A stretch of 18,801 nucleotides of DNA. Source: Prevotella sp. UBA2456. GTDB lineage: Bacteria; Bacteroidota; Bacteroidia; Bacteroidales; Bacteroidaceae. The notes beneath the pieces are model-generated. The model saw only the letters and a program-made list of their open reading frames with translations, was not told the DNA's origin and did no database searches. A program made the position numbers and the translations under genes. Every line of letters begins with the position of its first letter. Position 1 is the first letter of the stretch. The DNA lies in contig DDPY01000047.1 of NCBI GenBank assembly GCA_002342415.1, positions 1-18,801 of the forward strand, given 5' to 3'. Positions 12,828-18,801 of the stretch are shown in pieces.

Positions 12828-14861
12828 TCACTTCGGCATCCTCATGCTGAAGGTATATTCCTCGCGGTCGCTGTTGACATCGGCATCCGTCTGTCGCCAT
12901 GTGATGGTGTAGCTGCCCGTATCGGACACCCCACCCTGCTTGCCGGCCTCGCGCATAATCTCCTTCACGGCATCATTATGGTTGAAGGCATTCTTGGCCG
13001 TCACCATAAACTTGCCTATCTCGTCGTACTGGGCGACGCTCTTGCCCTCGTTGTAGGCTTTCTTATGGTCGGGACGCTTGGTATAGAACACGCACGATGC
13101 CAGGAAGTACTGCTTCAGCTGGTCGGTCAGGTAATTCTTAATCTTCGTCACATCGGCACTCTTCTCAGCCTCTGGCACGCTTACGCTCATGCTCCACGTC
13201 TGAATGAAGCGGGGCGGGCAGATGATTACTTCCTTGACATTATGCACGGTGTCTTGGCCGAACCAATGCGGAGTGGTCTCAAAAATTTTGTTAACGTGCA
13301 AGGTCAACCACTCGTCTGCTAACTGGAATCTGTGATTAAAGACCACCGTCTTCGAGCTGCTGTTGGGCACCGTCCACACCCATGCCTGCTCCACGGTGCA
13401 AGTGTGCGTCTGTATGTGCCGGGCTATATCGTGTGAATAATTCCTAAACAAGGCCCAGTACGATTGCGCGCTGGGGCCAGTGTACCTCCACTCCGCCACT
13501 CCTTCGGGCGAGGGTGAGGCCGTCATCGCCAGGTCGGCATCAAACTTGCTGACGGTACGGCTCCACGACATGCTGGTCGACCCGCCCGCCATCGGTCCAC
13601 TGGCACTCACCGAGGCGTTGGCGCCCAGTTGGAAGGTAAAGCCAGTGGTGACGTTCTGTCCGCCGCTGGTGCTGTTCATCGGGGCATAGTTCTCTATCTT
13701 CACGCTATTGCCAGCATCCTCCAGCTTGTACCACGTGTATATCTCCTTCATATAGGGGCCGTACGCACAGCGTTTCTTCAATATCGGTTCCCATAGATCC
13801 CAGGGGAGCCAGCCCTTGGGATCATACCATTCTCTTTCGCCATTGGGACCGCAGTTCAGGTCCTGGTTGTAGGCTGTCAACGACGACGTCACGCAGTAGA
13901 CGTCACACTTCTTCTCCTTCGAATAGGCCGTCCATATCTGGTATTTCACTTTATATCTGTGGCGCCGCGAGTAGTTCTGCGGACCTTTTACCTGAAAGCC
14001 CCCCTCGAAACCGGTTCCTTGCGCGTCGGAAATCTTGTCCACAAACTGCTCTGCAGTCCCTCCGGCGCGACGAGCCATCATGCGGGCGACCTCCCAACGG
14101 GCGGCCTGCTGGCTGGCCTCGTCCTCCTTGGTGTTCAACCACTCGGCTGCCAGGTCAGCATTCTGTCCATACTGGTAGTCGGTCAGCTCTTCCGATGCGC
14201 GAAGGACCTGATAGGCATCATTCCCTCGGAAGATGACCAGCGACAGATAGTCGCCCCGGCCATTCTCGTCCAGATAGACGGAGAAGTCGAAGCCCTCCGA
14301 CGTCCACATCACGATGCGGTTAAGCATCTCCGTGTTCAGCATCTGCACGATGTGTTGGGCCAAGACGGTGTTCTCGCCCTCCATAAATCCATTGATCACG
14401 CTACGCAGCCGGTTCACCAGCGCCTGCAGCTGGTCGATGGTGGGTTCGGCGATGGCTATCGAGCCGCCTTTGGCCAGCACCACTATCAAGGCGGCACATT
14501 CCGCATCCGTCAGTTTGCCGATGTTGCCGTTGTGCAGGATGATGTTCTCCACCTCCTCGTTGGGCTTGTCCGACTCTAAGACCAGACTTGCAGCACGGTT
14601 GCCCACGCGGGCCACCAGTGCCTTGCCGTCGCCCTGATAGCCGCCGTCGAAGACATAGGTCAGTCCGTCCACCGTCACGCTCATGGCATCGGCAGTGGGC
14701 TCGGCCTCCGGCTGCACGTATATCACGCTATCATCTTCATCCGCTGTGGCGTTCTTGTCGTCGTCGTCCTTACATGCTGTCAGCATCGCTGTCAGCATCA
14801 GCAGGATATACACCATTTTGGAAGGAATCGCAGAAAGCGGTCTTGTATTCATTATTTTCAT
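12828..14861 (-). CDS. large lipoprotein with leukocidin/hemolysin-like beta-pore-forming domain
   Basis: A 677-aa lipoprotein: the signal peptide ends in lipobox LTAC (Cys30), followed by an Asp-rich tail, so it is probably on the outer membrane. Residues about 60-290 form a mixed helical domain I do not recognise. From about 300 the layout resembles the leukocidin/hemolysin toxin family: a HRYKVKYQIWTAYS strand, KCDVYCVTSSLTAYNQ, an aromatic-rich stretch (345-378), then a glycine/serine-rich stem-like region (406-445: GFTFQLGANASVSASG, a GPMAGG turn, then STSMSWSRTVSKFDADL) and a Trp after it (458). Such proteins form heptameric beta-barrel pores. The match is by pattern, not alignment. It could serve interbacterial or host-directed killing. 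Preceded by its own promoter. Confidence 0.7.
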   Translation of the reverse strand: MKIMNTRPLSAIPSKMVYILLMLTAMLTACKDDDDKNATADEDDSVIYVQPEAEPTADAMSVTVDGLTYVFDGGYQGDGKALVARVGNRAASLVLESDKPNEEVENIILHNGNIGKLTDAECAALIVVLAKGGSIAIAEPTIDQLQALVNRLRSVINGFMEGENTVLAQHIVQMLNTEMLNRIVMWTSEGFDFSVYLDENGRGDYLSLVIFRGNDAYQVLRASEELTDYQYGQNADLAAEWLNTKEDEASQQAARWEVARMMARRAGGTAEQFVDKISDAQGTGFEGGFQVKGPQNYSRRHRYKVKYQIWTAYSKEKKCDVYCVTSSLTAYNQDLNCGPNGEREWYDPKGWLPWDLWEPILKKRCAYGPYMKEIYTWYKLEDAGNSVKIENYAPMNSTSGGQNVTTGFTFQLGANASVSASGPMAGGSTSMSWSRTVSKFDADLAMTASPSPEGVAEWRYTGPSAQSYWALFRNYSHDIARHIQTHTCTVEQAWVWTVPNSSSKTVVFNHRFQLADEWLTLHVNKIFETTPHWFGQDTVHNVKEVIICPPRFIQTWSMSVSVPEAEKSADVTKIKNYLTDQLKQYFLASCVFYTKRPDHKKAYNEGKSVAQYDEIGKFMVTAKNAFNHNDAVKEIMREAGKQGGVSDTGSYTITWRQTDADVNSDREEYTFSMRMPK

Positions 14862-14900
14862 ATCTTCTTACATTATAACTTTTACCATAGAAATTCTCTG

Positions 14901-14908
14901 CAAAGATA
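14901..14908 (-). promoter_or_regulatory. -7 element of the leukocidin-like lipoprotein gene
   Basis: TATCTTTG on the minus strand, 40 bp before the ATG at 14861, in a very A/T-rich context. A TTTG-like -33 lies 23 nt upstream (14935-14932), slightly long spacing. Confidence 0.65.
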
Positions 14909-14990
14909 CAAAAAATATTTTAAATAAAAGACAAAAATCCCTAAAAAACATCGTTTATGGCACAGAAAGTAAACGCAGCAGAACAAGCAT

Positions 14991-15125
14991 TCAACACCGG
15001 GCCAGGTCGTCGCTGTACACATCCCCAATGTCCGTCTGGTAGCCCTCAGCCGGCTTCTGCTCCACCTTGTAGTGCGCCATCACCGTCTGGTGCTCCTGCT
15101 CGATAATGATTTTATAGTCGTCCAT
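14991..15125 (-). pseudogene. 44-codon remnant, probably N-terminus of a type I restriction HsdR
   Basis: The minus-strand reading frame starts MDDYKIIIEQEHQTVMAHYK, continues through KPAEGYQTD and stops at a TGA after about 44 residues. HsdR subunits commonly begin with a similar strand pattern (KxIxESExxTVVxEY, then a YQSEAxLE motif), so this looks like the first 30-odd residues of an HsdR with the rest deleted. No hsdM, hsdS or remaining hsdR sequence is seen nearby. The identification rests on remembered family pattern over a short stretch; it could instead be a small protein of unknown function. A 13-bp inverted repeat covers its start codon. Confidence 0.4.
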
Positions 15126-15170
15126 ATTTCTGTCTCTGTATCCTCATTCATGGCAGCACAGAAATATGGA
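15121..15170. repeat. perfect 13-bp inverted repeat
   Basis: TCCATATTTCTGT (15121-15133) is the exact reverse complement of ACAGAAATATGGA (15158-15170), with a 24-nt gap. On the minus strand the downstream arm contains the ATG of the HsdR-like remnant. No U-run follows, so it is not a normal terminator. It may be an operator, an mRNA hairpin or a recombination scar. Confidence 0.85.
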
Positions 15171-15256
15171 AAGTCTTGCTATGTCTTTTGATATATCTTC
15201 AGCGGTTTGCGTACAGACGAGCGTATGCTGGACACTTCGACGACTGAAATCAATCG

Positions 15257-15517
15257 TTAGAGCCATTGTGAAAAGACGGTTTTAAACTCCGACATTGAAA
15301 CCGTTTCGCCTCGATCCGCTTTTTCTATCTCGTCTTCGATGTCTGGCGTTACCTGCAGTACACCGTCTACGATGTTGGCATATTCCACATCGTCAGGCAT
15401 AAATGTTTCATCGTATGCATAAGCTACGTTTGCAGCGGGCTCTTGAGCCGTCAGGCAACTGCCGTTCTCTTCTTCTACGTAGGGATATGGTTTAATCTCC
15501 TTCATCGTTATTTGCAT
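15257..15517 (-). CDS. small acidic hypothetical protein, antitoxin-like C-terminus
   Basis: An 86-aa acidic protein. The middle is low-complexity; the C-terminal half (YANIVDGVLQVTPDIEDEIE, then ADRGETVSMSEFKTVFSQWL) is more structured and resembles the tail of RelB/ParD-like antitoxins that end in a (E/S)EF...W helix. No toxin gene follows: after a gap of 131 bp comes only a truncated HsdR-like fragment. The first ATG (15517) would leave a leader of about 6 nt after the -7 box, so the in-frame ATG at 15505 may be the true start. Function not established. Confidence 0.6.
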   Translation of the reverse strand: MQITMKEIKPYPYVEEENGSCLTAQEPAANVAYAYDETFMPDDVEYANIVDGVLQVTPDIEDEIEKADRGETVSMSEFKTVFSQWL

Positions 15518-15527
15518 TTTATTGCTG

Positions 15528-15559
15528 CAAAATTACTATAAATGAACGAAAGTTCCAAA
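15528..15559 (-). promoter_or_regulatory. promoter of the 86-aa hypothetical gene
   Basis: On the minus strand the -7 box is TAATTTTG (15535-15528) and the -33 box TTTG (15559-15556), with a 20-nt spacer, a full consensus match. The expected start point is at about 15522-15524, very close to the first ATG. Confidence 0.75.
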
Positions 15560-15844
15560 TCTTTTTCAATAATTCTGTGCCACAATGTCAAAGAACGCTT
15601 CTTTTTTTACTATATCTTTTGTGAGACAAGTACCAGTTCCCTGTGCTCCCCTGTCGCAACAAATCGAAGAAATTTTGGAGGAAATATTTGGAATCTTGCC
15701 CGAGTTGTTGAATGCCTGCAGGCTCTCTTTTTTTCCTCTGCTCTCGCCCGTTGCACTTGCTGCAGTGTTGCAGTTCAGAAATCCTTCAGCCAAAGCATGA
15801 ACAGCAAGTCTGTGGGGCGTCTGACACCATGACTACCGCATTTT
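15560..15844. other. unassigned intergenic region with overlapping small open frames
   Basis: No recognisable gene. Long open frames overlap here on both strands: plus 15542-15832 and 15585-15800, minus 15566-15793 (75 codons). None has recognisable motifs, and none has a promoter in a sensible place. The stretch may be a decayed or repeated element. Confidence 0.5.
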
Positions 15845-15890
15845 CCTGCTCCCCTATGCGGGTAAAGGTAAGGGGAGCAGGCATCGATGC
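15845..15890. repeat. GC-rich 11-bp hairpin and adjacent 10-bp palindrome
   Basis: CCTGCTCCCCT (15845-15855) pairs perfectly with AGGGGAGCAGG (15871-15881) across a 15-nt loop; GCATCGATGC (15881-15890) is a perfect palindrome next to it. It lies about 36 bp past the stop of the 823-aa lipoprotein gene. It could halt transcription or protect the 3' end, but no U-tract follows on either strand. Confidence 0.75.
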
Positions 15891-15917
15891 GTTTTGCGTA
15901 ATTCTCACATTCACGAT

Positions 15918-18389
15918 TTATCTTCCGAAGCCCGTCAGCAGCTTGAAGCACTTGTTGATGCGGGCTGCCTGGAAGTCGTAGCTCTGGGTGTGGCCAGCGG
16001 TCTTCGGGCTGAGGTTCTTCTTCGCATAGATGCGGTCAATGACTTCCAGTACTTTGGCTTCATCTGTGCAGATTTCCAGGTATTGGTAGTCGGGCAGATA
16101 GATGCGGCTCAGTATTATCGGCAGGTCAAGGGATTTCAGCTTCACTTGAACGGTTACATTGATTTCTACCGCGGGGAAACGGAAGGGGACGTGATTCAAA
16201 TATATAATGTTTTCTTCAGTTTTATATTCCCAACGCTTTTCTACATCCATAAAATCTCCGTTAGGCATATTCCAACATGACATCTGAGGTTCTATGACAT
16301 AATCTTCTGTACCACATCCGAAAATATGTAGTTCCTGCTGGTAATTGTCATCAATATAACCATCATGCTCCACATAATCAGTCTTAACCAAAGGGTACTC
16401 TATTCTATAATTAGTACCCTCAATGGTTTGTCCGTCGAAGTCGCCTGCTCCAACGAAATTAAAGACGTAGTTGTCAACCTCGTCACCATAATGATGAGAG
16501 AAATATGAAAGTTCTTCACTAATTGTAGTATAAGACTTGTTTGCTAACGGTTCCATGCCAATAGCCTGACGGAAGGGGTCGGTTCCCGTCCAATTCATTT
16601 CTTGGCGTGCGCCTGCAATGGCATCAACCTGCATCCACTCTATCTGGTCGTCGGGGAATACGTTAGGATTGAGCACCACCTCTACGCTGCTGGGATCGAA
16701 AAAGAGCCAGTTGCCTGCATAATAATAGTCATTTCGCGATTTTTTGACAAAATCCATATTGTTTTGGCTGTTGACAGCATACACCATCGGGGTTTTCTTG
16801 ATATTCCACACGCCCTGACCGACATGAGAGTTCTTGGTGTCGAAGTCCTTGAGGTAGAACGTGGGCGAAGCGACGCCCACAGTGGGCTGTGAGCCTTGGA
16901 TGACACCGTCGGTATTGATGGTTCCGTTCATCATCATATTGATGGTACCCTCAAAAGTGCCGTCGAAAGTGCCGCTCGTTGCACCGCCGCTGGCCTTTGT
17001 CTTGCCCGAGGCGAGGCTGGAGCCGTTCTTGGCGAGATCGACACCACCCTTGATAGCACCAACGGCGTTGCCCGAATAGATGTCCTTGACTGTATTCGTG
17101 ATCTTGGTGCCCAGCTTTACGAGGTCGCCGACACGACCGAAGAGACCCTTCGACGAACTGGCGATAAGAGGCGTTTTTGTTTGTCCCTCGAAGGAACCCT
17201 TCATCTCGCCGTTGATTTTGGCCATCATGGTGCTGTAGAGCGAGGTGTGCTGGGTGTTCCACGAGCGCATCTGCAACTTGATATTATCATCCTCGTTAAT
17301 GGTCTCGGAGCGAGTGAGCGACAGGTCCACATCGAATGCCCACCAGCCATCGTTGGGCACTATCAGGCCATCGTTGCTCCTATAGTCAACCCAGGGAGTG
17401 ATATAGTCCATAAAGGTGCCCTGCCCCGTCTGGTTGATGGCTGCCTTGTTAGTGAGGGTGCGGTCATCTGGCACACCGTAAGGAATGGTGGTGTGGGTGG
17501 CGAGGTTGTCGGTCATCGATACCTGCCATACATGGTCGTTACCCGTGCTGGTGCCCTGCGGCATATAGTAGAAGAAGCGCAGGATGCCAGTATATTTGTT
17601 ATAGAGGGCAAAGAAGTTGTTGTTCACTACGCTGCGGTTGCCGCAATAGTTTGCCACCCACTCCCATCCCATCTCGGGCGTGATGTCGTCGCAGAAGCCC
17701 TCGGGCAGATTGGTCTGCTTGGTGCCGTTATACCAGGGCAGGTTCACCGTCGTGTAGCCTGTGCGCCCTTTCTCGTCGGTGACGTCGGTACCCACGCCGT
17801 CGTAGATGTAGATAGCCTCCGTCTGTCGCCAGTTCTGGGCTGTGATGTCCTTGTCGTTGATGTTGTAGTTGTCGGCGGAAGCGCCGTACGTCGCAGCCTC
17901 CAGTTGCTGCAGCAGCTTCTCGTAGCCTTCGGGTGCAGCCTTCATGGTCTGCGCACCGTTGTCATCAAAGGTGATGGCACCGTTGGCAAAGCGGAAGGAG
18001 CGTGGCATGGAGCTGATGTCCTTCTGCGGCTTGGCAGTGATGGTGCCGTCGGCAGCAACGGTGTAGCTGAAGGCACCGTCATACTGTCCGCCTTCAAATT
18101 GCAGCGGAGTGGTGGCATTGTGGTCATTGAATACCGCCTTCCACCACTTGCCCGTGCCGTCGCTGTTTAACTTTACGGCCTGAAGCACGCGGCTGTAGGG
18201 GATGTTGTCGCTGCCTATAGTGCCCGATGCCTGATAGTCGGCATACCAGACACCGTAGATGTCGCTGCCCAACGGATTGTTGAACGATGCGATGTCTTTA
18301 TCCGAACAGGCTGCCATCAGCAACATGAACATACTCACGAGCACGACAGCTAAGCGAGTCGGCTGGGGGTGATATTTACGTTTCATCAT
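15918..18389 (-). CDS. large lipoprotein of unknown function with putative membrane-inserting beta segments
   Basis: An 823-aa lipoprotein: the signal peptide ends in lipobox MAAC (Cys28), so it is lipid-anchored, probably to the outer membrane. Residues about 44-145 resemble a lipocalin-like beta domain (GVWYADYQASGT, an IxFDDNG strand). Residues 180-380 are rich in aromatic beta strands. Two long alternating strands stand out: about 389-405 (AKINGEMKGSFEGQTKT) and 471-498 (SGTFDGTFEGTINMMMNGTI and onward), each with a small/hydrophobic face (G, F, I, M) and a polar face (K/E or T/D/N). Between them lies a Gly-rich amphipathic helical linker. The C-terminal part is beta-rich with a final helix. 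I do not recognise the family; no MACPF YGTH-type signature is seen. ATGs at 18389 and 18386 are equivalent. Confidence 0.72.
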   Translation of the reverse strand: MMKRKYHPQPTRLAVVLVSMFMLLMAACSDKDIASFNNPLGSDIYGVWYADYQASGTIGSDNIPYSRVLQAVKLNSDGTGKWWKAVFNDHNATTPLQFEGGQYDGAFSYTVAADGTITAKPQKDISSMPRSFRFANGAITFDDNGAQTMKAAPEGYEKLLQQLEAATYGASADNYNINDKDITAQNWRQTEAIYIYDGVGTDVTDEKGRTGYTTVNLPWYNGTKQTNLPEGFCDDITPEMGWEWVANYCGNRSVVNNNFFALYNKYTGILRFFYYMPQGTSTGNDHVWQVSMTDNLATHTTIPYGVPDDRTLTNKAAINQTGQGTFMDYITPWVDYRSNDGLIVPNDGWWAFDVDLSLTRSETINEDDNIKLQMRSWNTQHTSLYSTMMAKINGEMKGSFEGQTKTPLIASSSKGLFGRVGDLVKLGTKITNTVKDIYSGNAVGAIKGGVDLAKNGSSLASGKTKASGGATSGTFDGTFEGTINMMMNGTINTDGVIQGSQPTVGVASPTFYLKDFDTKNSHVGQGVWNIKKTPMVYAVNSQNNMDFVKKSRNDYYYAGNWLFFDPSSVEVVLNPNVFPDDQIEWMQVDAIAGARQEMNWTGTDPFRQAIGMEPLANKSYTTISEELSYFSHHYGDEVDNYVFNFVGAGDFDGQTIEGTNYRIEYPLVKTDYVEHDGYIDDNYQQELHIFGCGTEDYVIEPQMSCWNMPNGDFMDVEKRWEYKTEENIIYLNHVPFRFPAVEINVTVQVKLKSLDLPIILSRIYLPDYQYLEICTDEAKVLEVIDRIYAKKNLSPKTAGHTQSYDFQAARINKCFKLLTGFGR

Positions 18390-18424
18390 TGTATTTGTTT
18401 TGTTTTTAAGTTAGGTTTCGCTGG

Positions 18425-18432
18425 CAAAGGTA
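18425..18432 (-). promoter_or_regulatory. -7 element of the 823-aa lipoprotein gene
   Basis: TACCTTTG on the minus strand, 36 bp before the ATG at 18389. No good -33 TTTG is present at the expected distance, so an activator may be needed. Confidence 0.65.
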
Positions 18433-18460
18433 CGAACTTTTTCTGAGATTATTGCTATAT

Positions 18461-18502
18461 CGGAGCAGGTATTTTTGCACACGGAGCAGGCATTTTTGCA
18501 CA
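18461..18502. repeat. two tandem 21-bp direct repeats upstream of the lipoprotein promoter
   Basis: Units 18461-18481 and 18482-18502 are both CGGAGCAGG, then T or C, then ATTTTTGCACA; they differ at one base. They begin about 28 bp upstream of the -7 box. 21 bp is two helical turns, so two bound proteins would sit on the same DNA face. Confidence 0.88.
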
Positions 18503-18506
18503 AAAC

Positions 18507-18542
18507 CGCCTTTTTTCGCCTTTTTTCGCATTTTGGCTTTTT
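18507..18542. repeat. 10-bp phased T-tracts (CGCCTTTTTT repeat)
   Basis: CGCCTTTTTT at 18507-18516 and 18517-18526 is followed by CGCATTTT at 18527. T-tracts start at 18511, 18521, 18531 and 18538, about one helical turn apart, a pattern known to bend DNA. It lies beyond the 21-bp repeats, upstream of the lipoprotein promoter. Confidence 0.75.
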
Positions 18543-18548
18543 ATTTTG

Positions 18549-18606
18549 TATCTTTGCAGGGTCAACGACTGTCTTACGCTGGAAAGCGAAACAGGGACCC
18601 GTCCCT
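18549..18606 (+). other. possible plus-strand promoter and short structured transcript
   Basis: TATCTTTG at 18549-18556 matches the -7 box on the plus strand, but no correctly spaced -33 is seen. Downstream is a short palindromic hairpin, AGGGAC (18593-18598) and GTCCCT (18601-18606). No coding gene follows on this strand. A small RNA is possible but weakly supported. Confidence 0.25.
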
Positions 18607-18661
18607 ATGTCTCCTGAGAGGTCAAGACCATTGATGTATGTATTGAAATCTAACATATAAA

Positions 18662-18801
18662 TTACTCTCTATTCCCCTCCATCTTATCAATAAACGTCTC
18701 ATAAATGAGAGAATAAGCATCACTTGCATTGAATGTTATGCCTGGGCGCAAGAGAGATTGCATATCGTTGGTAAACTCGGCATCCTCCATCTTCTCCTGC
18801 A
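18662..18801 (-). CDS. C-terminal end of a minus-strand gene (partial), possibly AbiEii-like nucleotidyltransferase
   Basis: An open frame enters from the right edge and gives 45 residues before TAA at 18664-18662: QEKMEDAEFTNDMQSLLRPG, then ITFNASDAYSLIYETFIDKM and EGNRE. The helical pattern with a DM..LLRPG..F...AY motif reminds me of C-termini of AbiEii/AbiGii-type nucleotidyltransferase toxins found in Bacteroidota defence loci, but the fragment is too short to be sure. The frame has no stop for 45 codons and reads like real protein. The gene continues beyond the window. Confidence 0.6.
   Translation of the reverse strand, partial: QEKMEDAEFTNDMQSLLRPGITFNASDAYSLIYETFIDKMEGNRE

Noticed and set aside
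16896..18170. 424-codon plus-strand open frame opposite the 823-aa lipoprotein
   Set aside because: Antisense shadow; no promoter, no motif, and the minus-strand frame has promoter, lipobox and longer length.
15918..18389. MACPF-domain toxin
   Set aside because: The helical linker between amphipathic strands suggests it, but the family signature (YGTHF/Y-type motif and following Gly pair) is not present.
18411..18656. 81-codon minus-strand frame between the right-edge gene and the lipoprotein gene
   Set aside because: It runs through the 21-bp repeats, phased T-tracts and the lipoprotein -7 box; its repeated Cys-Lys-Asn pattern comes from the repeats themselves.

Overview
The window looks like chromosomal DNA of a Bacteroidota, most likely Prevotellaceae (Prevotella sensu lato). 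Pointers are the Bacteroidota-type promoters (TAnnTTTG at -7, TTTG-like at -33) before most transcription units, the lack of strong Shine-Dalgarno sequences, lipoproteins with Asp/Ser-rich N-termini, and the protein families themselves (DUF4332, TPR, SPOR and YtxH/holin-like genes). Species cannot be fixed from what I see.

Positions 1-371: the first bases of a 16S rRNA gene on the minus strand, its leader and promoter, and a clear intrinsic terminator for the next gene. 372-6255: housekeeping units. A BI-1 family membrane protein (minus) diverges from a DUF4332 HhH protein plus an SGNH hydrolase (plus). A HAD phosphatase - panB - MFS exporter operon (minus) follows. A tRNA-Arg(TCT) (minus) and a SpoU-type RNA methyltransferase (plus) then diverge from a shared promoter region. 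6256-11679: a minus-strand housekeeping block, reading in transcription order SPOR lipoprotein, ruvX (GTG start), def, TPR protein, then thrS from its own promoter. 11782-12772: a plus-strand operon of three small proteins (YtxH domain, holin-like membrane protein, coiled-coil hypothetical), a set usually tied to envelope or stress functions.

12828-18801 is accessory in character. Two large minus-strand lipoproteins dominate. One (677 aa) has a C-terminal half resembling the leukocidin/hemolysin beta-barrel pore-forming family. The other (823 aa) is unrecognised but carries two long amphipathic beta-strand segments flanking a Gly-rich helical linker, the layout of a membrane-inserting hairpin. 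Between them lie an orphan antitoxin-like 86-aa gene, a 44-codon remnant that looks like the N-terminus of a type I restriction HsdR, and about 400 bp of unassigned DNA. At the right edge is the C-terminus of another minus-strand gene, possibly AbiEii-like. The combination suggests an interbacterial-competition or defence neighbourhood; that is inference.

A second theme is non-coding. Several spacers are built from 7-bp tandem repeats of unrelated sequence. In two cases (10719-10767 and 12464-12505) the array fills the gap between the stop codon of one gene and the start codon of the next. The 823-aa lipoprotein promoter is preceded by two 21-bp direct repeats and helically phased T-tracts, suggesting a regulated, curved promoter.
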